Part shown: positions 34,069 to 43,567 of the stretch, in pieces | How positions within the stretch are numbered: the stretch's first letter is position 1 | Layout: every line of letters begins with the position of its first letter | Source: JAPOXR01 sp964291445 | GTDB taxonomy: Bacteria; Pseudomonadota; Alphaproteobacteria; Rhodobacterales; Rhodobacteraceae | Length of the DNA: 64,000 nucleotides | Direction of reading: 5' to 3' | Assembly: GCA_964291445.2 (NCBI GenBank) | Contig: OZ219863.1 | Location: 372,001 to 436,000 of the forward strand | Notes under the pieces: model-generated | The model's input: the letters and a program-made list of their open reading frames with translations, nothing else | What the model was told of the DNA's origin: nothing | Databases searched by the model: none | Made by a program: the position numbers and the translations under genes

Positions 34069-35010
34069 TCAGGCTTCCCCGTCACCATCCGCTGGCCGGC
34101 CACAGACGCGGCAATCCTGCCGCTTTCGCAGCTTGATCGTCCGGTTCTCGCCCCAAAGCGCGTCATAGATGAACAGCCGCGACTCCAGCACCTGGCCGGC
34201 CCCGGCCAGGAGCTTGATCGTCTCAACCGCCATCATCGAGCCGATCACGCCCGGCAACGCCCCGAGAACACCGCCCTCGGCACAGCCCGGAGCCAGCCCG
34301 GGACCCGGCTCCTCCGGAAACACGCAGGCAAGGCATGGGCCCCGCCCGAACCGGAACACGCTGACCTGGCCCTCCCACTGGCTGATCGCGCCGAATATCA
34401 GCGGCACCTGGTGTGCATGACAGTAGCGATTGACCAGTTGCCGGGTTGCGAAATTGTCCGACCCGTCGAGAATCACGTCATACCCGGCCAGTTCGTCCAA
34501 ATTGTCCTCGGTGAGGCGCAGCTGTTTTCGCACGATCTCGGTGCCGGGGTTCAGCCGTTCAAGTGTGTCGGCGGCGCTATCAACCTTGGCGGCACCGATT
34601 CGCTCGCCATCATGGATGATCTGCCGCTGGAGATTGGACATGCTGACCGAATCATCATCGATGATGGCAATCCGGCCGATACCGGCCGCGGCAAGATAGA
34701 ATAGCGAGGGCGAGCCGAGGCCGCCGGCCCCCACCACCAGCACGCTGGAATTCCGCAACCGCTGCTGACCGGCACCGCCGATCTCCCGAAGGACGATGTG
34801 GCGGGCATATCTTTCAAGCTCCTCCGGCGAAAACCCGCCATCGCCAGCCGATGGTTGCTCGATCCGGCTGGCGGCCCGGCGCCGAAGCCACCGGACCATC
34901 GTCCAGTAGGCAGCCATCACCGCCAGCAGGATTGCTGCCAGCAGCCAGAGCCGGGGATTGCCGGCGATGCTGCCGAAGCTGCCGGCAGATGCAGGCCCGG
35001 CCATCATCCA
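34069..35010 (-). CDS. moeB: ThiF/MoeB-type adenylyltransferase with N-terminal membrane helix
   Basis: An E1-like enzyme that adenylates the C-terminus of MoaD or ThiS. From the ATG at 35010 it has 313 residues. A transmembrane segment (LWLLAAILLAVMAAYWTMV, about 20-38) precedes the catalytic domain with GAGGLGSPSLFYLAAAGIG, IIDDDSVSMSNLQRQ, and GCAEGGVLGALPG. Two zinc-type pairs, CLAC and CRVC, are present. The start is uncertain: TTG or ATG near 35010 to 35208. It is downstream of dut and coaBC on the same strand. The partner genes moaD and moaE are at 10890-11589. Confidence 0.85.
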   Translation of the reverse strand, partial: WMMAGPASAGSFGSIAGNPRLWLLAAILLAVMAAYWTMVRWLRRRAASRIEQPSAGDGGFSPEELERYARHIVLREIGGAGQQRLRNSSVLVVGAGGLGSPSLFYLAAAGIGRIAIIDDDSVSMSNLQRQIIHDGERIGAAKVDSAADTLERLNPGTEIVRKQLRLTEDNLDELAGYDVILDGSDNFATRQLVNRYCHAHQVPLIFGAISQWEGQVSVFRFGRGPCLACVFPEEPGPGLAPGCAEGGVLGALPGVIGSMMAVETIKLLAGAGQVLESRLFIYDALWGENRTIKLRKRQDCRVCGRPADGDGEA

Positions 35011-35086
35011 TGCCAGGGCCAACCATGCGCCGGTTCGCCTTCCCCGGCCGGTGGTCGCCGATGGGCGTCCGGCTGGACAACCGAAA

Positions 35087-35557
35087 TCAGTCGACACCGG
35101 TTGAGCCGAAACCGCCGGCCCCCCGTTCGGTCTGCGTGGAATTTTCGACCTGCCGAAACACCGGCTGGCTGACCGGAGACACCACCAGCTGTCCGATTCG
35201 GCTGCCATGCGCGACCATGTAATCCCGGTCTCCGTGATTGACGAGGATCACTCCGACTGGTCCCCGGTAATCGGAATCGATCGTTCCCGGCGAATTGAGA
35301 ACCGAGATCCCGAATTCGAGCGCCAATCCGGATCTCGACCTGATCTGCCCTTCATGGCCGGGTGGAATTTCCATGATCAGCCCCAGCGGGACCAGCCTCC
35401 ACCCACCCCCCGGTATCACCATCCCGGTAGTGCGGAACGCCTCGGGAAGATTGGCCCGAAGATCGACACCGGCCGACCCCGGCGTGGCGAAGTCCGGCAG
35501 CGGCACCTTCGGATCGGCGCCATCGATCCGGCTGACATGCAGGACAATTCCGCTCAA
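35087..35557 (-). CDS. dut: dUTP diphosphatase
   Basis: Hydrolyses dUTP to dUMP, keeping uracil out of DNA and feeding dTMP synthesis. The 156-residue protein has motif 1 PGSAGVDLRAN, motif 2 RSRSGLALEFG, motif 3 GTIDSDYRGPVGVILVN and the C-terminal motif 5 ERGAGGFGSTGVD. The best start is TTG at 35557, which overlaps the coaBC stop (TTGA) with GAGG upstream. An ATG-start version would be too long. It lies in a coaBC-dut-moeB row. Confidence 0.93.
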   Translation of the reverse strand: MSGIVLHVSRIDGADPKVPLPDFATPGSAGVDLRANLPEAFRTTGMVIPGGGWRLVPLGLIMEIPPGHEGQIRSRSGLALEFGISVLNSPGTIDSDYRGPVGVILVNHGDRDYMVAHGSRIGQLVVSPVSQPVFRQVENSTQTERGAGGFGSTGVD

Positions 35558-36747
35558 CCCTGCATGTCCTCGTAGACCCGGGCGACCAGCCACTCGGCGA
35601 TCTTGCGCTTCGGCATGCGCGGCCAGCGCGTGAACCCGTCCTCCGTGATCACGCAAACCTCGTTCTCGTCGCCACCGAACACGCCGGTTCCCGGGCTGAC
35701 ATCATTGCCGACAATCCAGTCGCAACCCTTCCGCTCCAGCTTCCTTGTCGCCTTCTCCACCACGTCGCCGGTTTCGGCGGCAAACCCGATCACCAGCTCC
35801 GGTCGATTGGGACCCCGGGCAATTGTCTCCAGGATATCGGGGTTGGCGACCAGGTCGAGTTCGGGACCGCGACCATCCGGGGTCTTGGAAATCTTCCCGT
35901 CTCCCGGTTCGGCCACCTTCCAGTCGGCAACTGCAGCGGCAAACACCGCGACATCGGCCGGCAGCGCCACCTGCACCGCGGCCAGCATCTGGTCCGCCGA
36001 CTCAACCTCGACGATTTGTGCCCCGAGCGGCGGCGATGCGCTGGCAGGTCCGGTTATGAAGACAACCTCGGCACCGCGCCGGACAAACGCCTCGGCGATC
36101 GACGCCCCCTGCTTGCCGGACGAACGGTTGGCGATGAACCTGACCGGATCAATCGCCTCTCTGGTGGGCCCCGACGTCATGACCACCCGCAGCCTGGACT
36201 GCGAGTATCCGGAGATCCTGGCCAGTTCCTCCATGATGTCTTCGGGTTCGGCCATGCGGCCCATTCCGAATTCGCCGCAAGCCATCTCGCCCTCGACCGG
36301 GCTGATGATGTGGACGCCGTCCTTTTCAAGCCTGTCGAGATTGCGCCGGGTTGCCGGGTGCTCCCACATCCGGACATTCATCGCCGGCGCAATGACGACC
36401 GGGGTAGCGGTGGCAAGGAGAAGCGTTGTCGCCAGATCATTGGCAAGACCTCCGGCCATCCTGGCAATCAGATCGGCGGTTGCCGGCGCCACCAGGACCA
36501 AATCGGCCTGTCGGGACAGGGCAATATGCCCCATCTCGCCCTCGCTGGCCGGATCGAGGAGTTCGCTGCTGACCTTGCTGCCGGCCAGCGCCGCAACCGA
36601 GAGCGGCGTCACGAACTGCTCCCCGGCCTCGGTCAGGACCGGGGTCACGTCGTTGCCGGCCTTTTTCAACAGCCGAATCAGCTCGAGGACCTTGTAGGCG
36701 GCAATTCCTCCACCAATGATGACCAGGATCTTCCTGTGCTTAACCAT
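35554..36747 (-). CDS. coaBC: Bifunctional phosphopantothenoylcysteine decarboxylase/synthetase
   Basis: Makes phosphopantothenoylcysteine with CTP and decarboxylates it to phosphopantetheine on the CoA pathway. The 397-residue protein has an N-terminal FMN-binding flavoprotein domain (GGGIAAYKVLELIR) with the PAMNVRMWEHPATRRN motif (catalytic His region) and EGEMACGEFGMGRM. The C-terminal synthetase shows TSGPTREAIDPVRFIANRSSG and AAAVADWKVAE, with KISK. ATG at 36747 (MVKHRKILVIIGGG) fits the family; the frame is open to 36801. Confidence 0.95.
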   Translation of the reverse strand: MVKHRKILVIIGGGIAAYKVLELIRLLKKAGNDVTPVLTEAGEQFVTPLSVAALAGSKVSSELLDPASEGEMGHIALSRQADLVLVAPATADLIARMAGGLANDLATTLLLATATPVVIAPAMNVRMWEHPATRRNLDRLEKDGVHIISPVEGEMACGEFGMGRMAEPEDIMEELARISGYSQSRLRVVMTSGPTREAIDPVRFIANRSSGKQGASIAEAFVRRGAEVVFITGPASASPPLGAQIVEVESADQMLAAVQVALPADVAVFAAAVADWKVAEPGDGKISKTPDGRGPELDLVANPDILETIARGPNRPELVIGFAAETGDVVEKATRKLERKGCDWIVGNDVSPGTGVFGGDENEVCVITEDGFTRWPRMPKRKIAEWLVARVYEDMQG

Positions 36748-36966
36748 GTTGCCGTATCCCGGGGTTGCCCCTGCCGTGCCGATTATTTCAGACCGCGCCA
36801 TGCTTGTGGAGTCAGTCGCGACACCGGCGGCCCGAATACCGGCCTGACGTGACAGGGAAGCGGACCCGATCCGGTTGCCCGCCTGGCGGTGAATGGCACG
36901 GCGATGCTATTGCCATGCCGGCATTATCCTGCCAGACCGGCACCGTTACAGCCCAGGAGATACCCG

Positions 36967-37494
36967 GTGCAAGGACCCGACCTTTCACTCATTCTTGGCG
37001 GTGCCAATTCCGGCAAGTCCGGAATTGCCGAGCGGGCGGTGCTCGCCATGGGCGGGCGGGCGGTCTACCTGGCCACGGCCAGCGCCGGGGATGACGAGAT
37101 GCGGCGGAAGATCGACCGGCACCGGGCCAGGCGTGACACCCGATGGGAGACGATCGAGGAACCGCTGGAGGTGGCGCAGGTGATCGAAAGCCAGGCCGCA
37201 GACCGGACCGTGTTGCTCGAATGCCTCACATTCTGGCTACTCAACCAGCTCGAGGCCGGCAGGTCGATCCAGCGGGAACAGGCAAGGCTGGCCGACTCGC
37301 TCGGATCGGCACGATGCAGCATTGTCGTCGTCTCCAACGAAACCGGTCTTGGCATCACGCCGTCGGGCGAGTTTGCCCGGCGGTTTGGCTCCCTGCAGGG
37401 GGAACTCAACCAGCAGATTGCCGGCCTGGCCGGCAATGTCGCCCTGGTGGTTGCCGGGTTGCCGGTGACGCTGAAGGGTCGGATACCAGGATGA
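36967..37494 (+). CDS. cobU: Adenosylcobinamide kinase/guanylyltransferase
   Basis: Phosphorylates adenosylcobinamide and adds GMP in cobalamin synthesis or salvage. The 175-residue protein opens with the P-loop LILGGANSGKSGIAE and has the family block VVVSNETGLGITPSGEFARRF. It starts with GTG at 36967 behind AGGAGAT. It overlaps the following phosphatase gene (ATGA). I saw no convincing cobalamin riboswitch upstream. Confidence 0.9.
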   Translation: MQGPDLSLILGGANSGKSGIAERAVLAMGGRAVYLATASAGDDEMRRKIDRHRARRDTRWETIEEPLEVAQVIESQAADRTVLLECLTFWLLNQLEAGRSIQREQARLADSLGSARCSIVVVSNETGLGITPSGEFARRFGSLQGELNQQIAGLAGNVALVVAGLPVTLKGRIPG

Positions 37495-38072
37495 GCGCGA
37501 CCGAGTGGTGGTGGGTCCGGCACGGACCGACCCATGTCGGCGGGCTGGCCGGCTGGACCGATGTCGGTGTCGATCTCTCCGACACCGGGCTGATTGCACG
37601 CGTATCCGACGCGTTGCCGCCCTCGGCCGTGGTGGTGTCGTCCGATCTGACCAGGGCGGTCCTGACCGCCGACGCCATCTGCGGCGGGCGGAGGCGGTTG
37701 CCGAATGCCGTCGGAATCAGGGAAATCCATTTTGGCGAATGGGAGGGGCTGTCGGCGCACAAGATCTCGGAGCGATGGCCGGAGGTCTCGGCGAAATTCT
37801 GGAACGACCCCAACTCGGCCACCCCGCCGGGTGGCGAGAGCTGGAGCAGGTTTGCGGCCAGGGTCTCGGAATGTGTCGACCGCATGACTGCGCAACTCGC
37901 CGGAATGTCGATCGTCGCCGTCGCCCATCACGGAACAATTGCCAGCCAGATCGGCAGAACGGAAGGCCAGGACCGGAACCCGCCCAACTGCCGGATACCA
38001 AACCTGTCCGTGACCAGGATTTCGTTCAACCGCGGAAATTGGCAGCTGATCAGCGCTCCCGAGACTCCCTGA
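37491..38072 (+). CDS. Histidine phosphatase, CobC (alpha-ribazole phosphatase)-like
   Basis: A 193-residue branch-1 histidine phosphatase. The phosphohistidine motif is VRHGPT (residues 9-14), and later come REIHFGEWEG and the second His in AVAHHGTIASQIG. Coupling with the cobU gene by a 4-base overlap suggests removal of phosphate from alpha-ribazole phosphate or another cobalamin precursor. A general phosphoglycerate-mutase-like role is the alternative. Confidence 0.8.
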   Translation: MSATEWWWVRHGPTHVGGLAGWTDVGVDLSDTGLIARVSDALPPSAVVVSSDLTRAVLTADAICGGRRRLPNAVGIREIHFGEWEGLSAHKISERWPEVSAKFWNDPNSATPPGGESWSRFAARVSECVDRMTAQLAGMSIVAVAHHGTIASQIGRTEGQDRNPPNCRIPNLSVTRISFNRGNWQLISAPETP

Positions 38073-38096
38073 CCAGCCCCGGATAGCCACCTCGGC

Positions 38097-39059
<963 letters not shown>

Positions 39060-39578
39060 GCTGTCAGTCCCGAGCCAGTCATGCGGCCAATTCACCAAGA
39101 AAGCCGAACGGGCGCAACCACAACCCTGCATCGTCGTCGCCCGTGGCCAGCGGCAGGCGACAAAACGAGGCCCGGCCGGCAGCGGCCGGAAGGAGAGATT
39201 GGATGGGCAGTGACCAATTCGGCGGCGAGCGGACAGAGATTGGATGGGCAGTGACCATATTGAACGGGTCCGCAGGGCAGTTGCCGGGCCCGGCCCCGGA
39301 TATCCGGACGAATCTTGACGCAAGTTTGACCCGCAGCGCCAAATGGGTGCAGAGAAGGCCACATCCGGCACATCGAGCCGGCGCTGACCGCCCGGGGCCT
39401 GCCGGATTGGCTGTCATCGGGAAGCACCGGAGCGGCATGGAAGGATGGTCCGTAACGGTTGTTCCGTCACCGGCCCGGCAGGATCCTGCCGATTGGCCAT
39501 CGCCGGCGGCCAGGCGGACCCGGTGACGCCGTTGCCCGTGCCCGGCCGGCGGGATTTGGAGGATGGGTGCGGCCGGCC
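39060..39578. other. Gap between gshB and rsmI carrying a direct repeat
   Basis: About 520 bp with no recognisable gene. In many Rhodobacterales a yraN gene lies here between rsmI and gshB, but I found no YraN-like motif on the minus strand. The gap holds the 23-bp direct repeat at 39194-39257. Confidence 0.5.
39194..39257. repeat. Perfect 23-bp direct repeat
   Basis: The 23-mer at 39194-39216 recurs at 39235-39257, with a 41-bp period. Its core is GATTGGATGGGCAGTGACC. The copies are identical and the 18 bases between them are not repeated. Confidence 0.8.
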
Positions 39579-40475
39579 CTACCCGCGATCGTGATCGAGC
39601 CTGGCCTCCCCCGAGACTTCCAGTGCCAGGGCATAGACCTTGCCGCGGGACAATCCGGACTCTGCTGCCAGTTCCCGGACGGCATCCCGGACCGACATCG
39701 TCGACAGCAGCTCCGCCATTCGGTGCCGGACCTCGCCGGCATCCGGCGCCTTCGGCCCGCGACCCCCGACCACGACCACGATCTCGCCCCTGGTCTCCTC
39801 GCCCCTGTAGCGATCGGCCAGTTCGCTCAACCTGCCGGCCACGACCTCCTCATGCTGCTTGGTCAGCTCACGACAGATGGCGGCAGGACGCTCCCCGCCA
39901 AGAATGTGAACCATGTCAGCGAGGAGGCCGGCCAGGCGACGCGGCGATTCGTAGAACACCAGCGTGACCGGCACCGATGCCAGGTCATCGAGCTGGCGCT
40001 GGCGGCGGGAGCTGTTGGCGGCGGCAAAGCCGGCGAACAGGAACCGGTCGGTCGGCAGGCCTGACACCGTCAGCGCCACGATCGCCGCCGTCGGCCCGGG
40101 CACCGGGATCACGGCAATTCCCTCCTCCCGCGCCGCTTCCACCAGCCGGAAACCCGGATCGGCCACGAGCGGCGTGCCGGCATCCGGGATGTAGCACAGG
40201 CTCTCGCCCCGCCTGAGCCGTGCCATCAACCCTGGACGGCGCCGGGAGCCGTTGACGTCATTGTAGGACGAGATCGGCCGGCCCTGCAGGCCAATACCAT
40301 GCATGGTCATCAGCCGCCTGGCCAACCTGGTATCCTCGGCCACCACCATGTCGGCCATCCGCAATACGTCAAGCGCCCGCAGCGTGATGTCCCGAGCGGC
40401 GCCGATTGGCGCCGACACCAGGTATAGGCCCGGCGCAAGCGCCTCGCGGCCGACCGTCTCCTCCTCCACCGTCAT
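39579..40475 (-). CDS. rsmI: 16S rRNA 2'-O-ribose C1402 methyltransferase
   Basis: Methylates the ribose of C1402 in 16S rRNA. The 298-residue protein has the tetrapyrrole-methylase fold: LYLVSAPIGAARDITLRALDVL, VVAEDTR, ISYND-type SSYNDVN, SDAG-type PDAGTPLVADPGFRLV, PVPGPTAAIVAL and FYESPRRL. Start chosen as ATG at 40475 (MTVEEETVGREAL); frame open to 40571. It is divergent from the LppC-like lipoprotein gene, as is usual. Confidence 0.95.
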   Translation of the reverse strand: MTVEEETVGREALAPGLYLVSAPIGAARDITLRALDVLRMADMVVAEDTRLARRLMTMHGIGLQGRPISSYNDVNGSRRRPGLMARLRRGESLCYIPDAGTPLVADPGFRLVEAAREEGIAVIPVPGPTAAIVALTVSGLPTDRFLFAGFAAANSSRRQRQLDDLASVPVTLVFYESPRRLAGLLADMVHILGGERPAAICRELTKQHEEVVAGRLSELADRYRGEETRGEIVVVVGGRGPKAPDAGEVRHRMAELLSTMSVRDAVRELAAESGLSRGKVYALALEVSGEARLDHDRG

Positions 40476-40634
40476 TTCCACGGCCGATTCACGGCGGGCA
40501 GAAGGTGGTGCAGGCCACCATTGCCGACAGCCCGCGGGCGGTTTCGGCGCCTTTCCCGCTTCGGACGGCAAACCCGTGCTTTTGTTTTGATGTCATTGGG
40601 GCTAAAAGGTCCGGCAATTTTCGGGGAGCAAGTC

Positions 40635-41795
40635 ATGTCTGCTGAAACTGGTTTCGGTCGTGCACTCGCCCTGGCAGGCGCACTGTTCCTGGCCGCATGT
40701 GTTGATGGCCAGCCAGTCGACAATAGCCCGCCGGTGACCATTTCGCCACCCGGCGGGGCCAAGGTGGCGTTGCTGCTTCCTTACGGCACCGACGACAACA
40801 ACAACACCGAACTGGCCGACAGCCTGGAGAAAGGCGCCCGGCTTGCCCTGTCCAGCATGGGCAATTCACCGATCGAACTCAGCGTCTACCCGACTTCCGG
40901 AACGCCCGAAGGTGCGGCCGAGGCCGCCGCCCATGCAATCGACGGCGGCGCCAGCATCATCCTGGGTCCGGTATTCGGCGACGCCGCGGCGGCAGTCGGC
41001 CCGATCGCCAACCAGCGAGGCATACCGGTCCTCAGCTTCTCCAACAGGCCGGAAGTCGCCGGCGGCAATGTCTTTCTGCTCGGCCACACCCACGTCAATT
41101 CGGCCACCCGGATCCTGGATTTCGCCCGGGCGCAAGGCCACGGCAAGGTCCTGATCACCCATGCTGAAACCGATGCCGGGCAGGCAAGCCGTCAGGCCGT
41201 CGAACAGGCGGCGGAACAGGTCGGAATGGAGATTGCCGGCTCGGTGACATACGAGTTCTCCCAGATCGGCGTGATCAATTCGGTGCCGGAAATCGTTGCC
41301 GCCCTGGAAGAGACCGGCGCCGACCTGTTGCTGCTGACCGGCAACACCGCCGGCGCATTGCCAATGCTTGCCCAGATGATTCCGGAGGCGGGCGTGGATC
41401 CGGAGATCGTCCAGATGGCCGGGATTACCCGCTGGGACATTCCGGCAAACAACTTGCGAATCAAGGGGCTGCAAGGAGGATGGTTCCCCCTGCCCGACCC
41501 GAATCTGGCCGCCAGTTTCAGCTATCGATACCAGTATGAATTCAACGTGGCGCCGCACTCGCTTGCCGGGTTGGCCTATGACGGAATCGTCGTGGCCGAT
41601 CGGTTGCTGCGGTCGGCAGGTGGAAATGGCCAGGTGGTCATCAACTCCCCGGCAGGGTTTTCGGGGGCCGACGGCGTATTCCGGTTTCATGCCGACGGCT
41701 TGCCCGAACGCGGCCTGGCCGTGGCGGAAGTCCGGGAGTTCGACAAGGTGGTCATTTCACGATCGCCCAGATCATTTGCAGATGGGGAAACCTGA
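40635..41795 (+). CDS. LppC-like lipoprotein, penicillin-binding-protein activator type
   Basis: A 386-residue periplasmic-binding-fold lipoprotein. The signal peptide ends in a lipobox (LFLAAC, Cys about residue 21). The rest has the Leu/Ile/Val-binding-protein fold with VALLLPYG near residue 43 and GPVFGDAAAAVGPIA, GIPVLSFSNRP, which are typical of LppC/LpoA. E. coli LpoA activates PBP1A; a similar outer-membrane role is likely. ATG at 40635 has GGGGAG upstream. The next gene on the strand is murJ. Confidence 0.88.
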   Translation: MSAETGFGRALALAGALFLAACVDGQPVDNSPPVTISPPGGAKVALLLPYGTDDNNNTELADSLEKGARLALSSMGNSPIELSVYPTSGTPEGAAEAAAHAIDGGASIILGPVFGDAAAAVGPIANQRGIPVLSFSNRPEVAGGNVFLLGHTHVNSATRILDFARAQGHGKVLITHAETDAGQASRQAVEQAAEQVGMEIAGSVTYEFSQIGVINSVPEIVAALEETGADLLLLTGNTAGALPMLAQMIPEAGVDPEIVQMAGITRWDIPANNLRIKGLQGGWFPLPDPNLAASFSYRYQYEFNVAPHSLAGLAYDGIVVADRLLRSAGGNGQVVINSPAGFSGADGVFRFHADGLPERGLAVAEVREFDKVVISRSPRSFADGET

Positions 41796-41915
41796 TCACG
41801 GCTTGCAGACCCTGTTCCGGCCTGCCTGCCGCCTTCCGACATCCATCTGCCGAGGTGGACCGATATCGCGATGACAGCGCATAGAGGAACCTTCGACAAC
41901 CAGCCCGCCGGCTAG

Positions 41916-43463
41916 ATGATGGCACGGCAGACGCGGCTGGTTCGCGGGTTCTTCACGGTTGGTTTCTGGACCCTGGTCAGCCGGATCCTCGGCTTCTGCC
42001 GTGATGTCATCTTCGCCGCGGTACTGGGTGCGGGTCCGGCGGCGGAAGCTTTCCTTGTCGCCTTCAGCCTGCCGAACATGTTCCGGCGGATCTTCGCCGA
42101 AGGCGCCTTCAACACCGCCTTCGTCCCGATGTTCTCGAAACGCCTGCAGACCGGCACCGACCCCCGCGGCTTTGCAGAGGAGGCCTTCTCCGGCCTTGCC
42201 GGCTTCCTGATCATTTTCTTCGTGGCAGCCCAGGTGTTGATGCCGGTGCTGGTGCTGGCGATGGCCAGCGGTTTTGTCGGCGACGGGAGATTCGACCTGG
42301 CGGTCCTGCTCGGCCGGATCGCCTTTCCCTACCTGATCCTCATTTCACTGGCGGCGCTGGTTTCCGGCATCCTCAATGCAACCGGCCGGTTCGCCGCGGC
42401 ATCGGCAGCGCCGGTGTTGCTCAATGCCTGCTTCATCTCCGTGCTCCTGGCATCACACAAATTCGGCTGGGACCCGGCACTGTCGCTGGCCTGGAGCGCA
42501 CCGGTCGCCGGAATTGCCCAACTGGGCCTGGTCTGGGTGGCGGCTGCCAGGGCCGGTTTTGCAATCCGGATCCGGATCCCCCGGCTGACCGGGGACATGC
42601 GGCGTTTGGCAGTGATCGCGGCGCCGGCGGCGCTGGCTGGCGGCGTTGTGCAGATCAATCTGCTGATCGGCCGCCAGGTTGCCAGCTTCCAGGACGGGGC
42701 AGTGGCCTGGCTCAACTATGCCGACCGCCTCTACCAATTGCCGCTCGGCGTGGTCGGAATTGCCATCGGTGTCGTCCTCCTTCCGGAACTGTCCAGGAAG
42801 CTGGCGGAGGGTGACGAGGCCGGTGGCAATCATGCGCTCAACCGGGCCGCCGAACTCAGCCTTGGCCTGGCCCTGCCAGCTTCGGTGGCGCTGGCAGTGG
42901 TGCCGCTTCCGCTGGTCAGCGTCCTCTTCGAGCGGGGCCGGTTTGACGCCACCGACTCGGCAGCCACCGCGGCGGCGCTGATCATCTATGGTGCGGGGTT
43001 GCCGGCATTTGTCCTGCAGAAGGTGCTGCAACCACTCTACTTTGCCCGCGAGGACACCAGGACCCCCTTCCGGTTCGCGGCCATCGCCATGCTGGTCAAT
43101 GCCGCGGTGGCGATCGGCCTGATGCCGGTATTCGGCTACCTGTCGGCGGCCATCGGCGCCAGCCTGTCAGGCTGGGCCCTGGTGCTGCTGCTGTGGCGGG
43201 GGGCACGACAGATGGGTGCGGCCTCCCGTCCGGACAGCCGGCTGCAGCGGGCAATCCCGGGAATCCTGGTGGCAAGCCTGGTGATGGGCGCCTGCATATT
43301 CGGCCTGGCCAGCCTGACCGGCGAGATGTTCCGGCAACCGGGCATCCGTTACGTGGCGCTTGGCTTCCTGGTACTGGTCGGCATGTTGGTCTACGGAGTC
43401 ATGCTGTTGCTTCTATCCGTTTACTCGGTCAGCGACGTGAAGAAGTTGCTTCGGCGGGCATGA
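41916..43463 (+). CDS. murJ: Lipid II flippase
   Basis: Moves lipid II across the inner membrane for wall synthesis. The 515-residue MATE/MVF-type protein has about 14 membrane helices. It starts MMARQTRLVRGFFTVGFWTL with RILGFCRDV, NMFRRIFAEGAFNTAFVPMF (family signature) and an INLLIGRQVAS segment. Start is ATG at 41916 or 41919. It is 120 bp after the LppC-like gene, so wall genes cluster here. Confidence 0.95.
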   Translation: MMARQTRLVRGFFTVGFWTLVSRILGFCRDVIFAAVLGAGPAAEAFLVAFSLPNMFRRIFAEGAFNTAFVPMFSKRLQTGTDPRGFAEEAFSGLAGFLIIFFVAAQVLMPVLVLAMASGFVGDGRFDLAVLLGRIAFPYLILISLAALVSGILNATGRFAAASAAPVLLNACFISVLLASHKFGWDPALSLAWSAPVAGIAQLGLVWVAAARAGFAIRIRIPRLTGDMRRLAVIAAPAALAGGVVQINLLIGRQVASFQDGAVAWLNYADRLYQLPLGVVGIAIGVVLLPELSRKLAEGDEAGGNHALNRAAELSLGLALPASVALAVVPLPLVSVLFERGRFDATDSAATAAALIIYGAGLPAFVLQKVLQPLYFAREDTRTPFRFAAIAMLVNAAVAIGLMPVFGYLSAAIGASLSGWALVLLLWRGARQMGAASRPDSRLQRAIPGILVASLVMGACIFGLASLTGEMFRQPGIRYVALGFLVLVGMLVYGVMLLLLSVYSVSDVKKLLRRA

Positions 43464-43489
43464 CGATCGTGGTCGTCCCTGCATTCGGG

Positions 43490-43558
43490 GCCATCCGGTG
43501 GACGGGATGATGGCAACCGGTGCTGTTCTCGCCGCCATCCGGTCGGCAGGATGATGGC
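43490..43558. repeat. Two-copy dyad repeat between murJ and the rhomboid gene
   Basis: Two 25-bp copies, 43490-43514 and 43534-43558, share GCCATCCGGT at one end and GGATGATGGC at the other and differ only in the five central bases. Each can fold through GCCATC and GATGGC. Period 44 bp. They may act as bidirectional terminators for the convergent genes. Confidence 0.6.
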
Positions 43559-43567
43559 GGGCGGTCC

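Noticed and set aside
36748..36966. Cobalamin riboswitch before cobU
   Set aside because: There is an AGGGAAGC stretch, but the conserved B12-box and the GGTGAAAATCC-type core are not present in order.
36889..36966. Upstream start for cobU
   Set aside because: The extra residues are not kinase-like; GTG at 36967 has AGGAGAT at good spacing.
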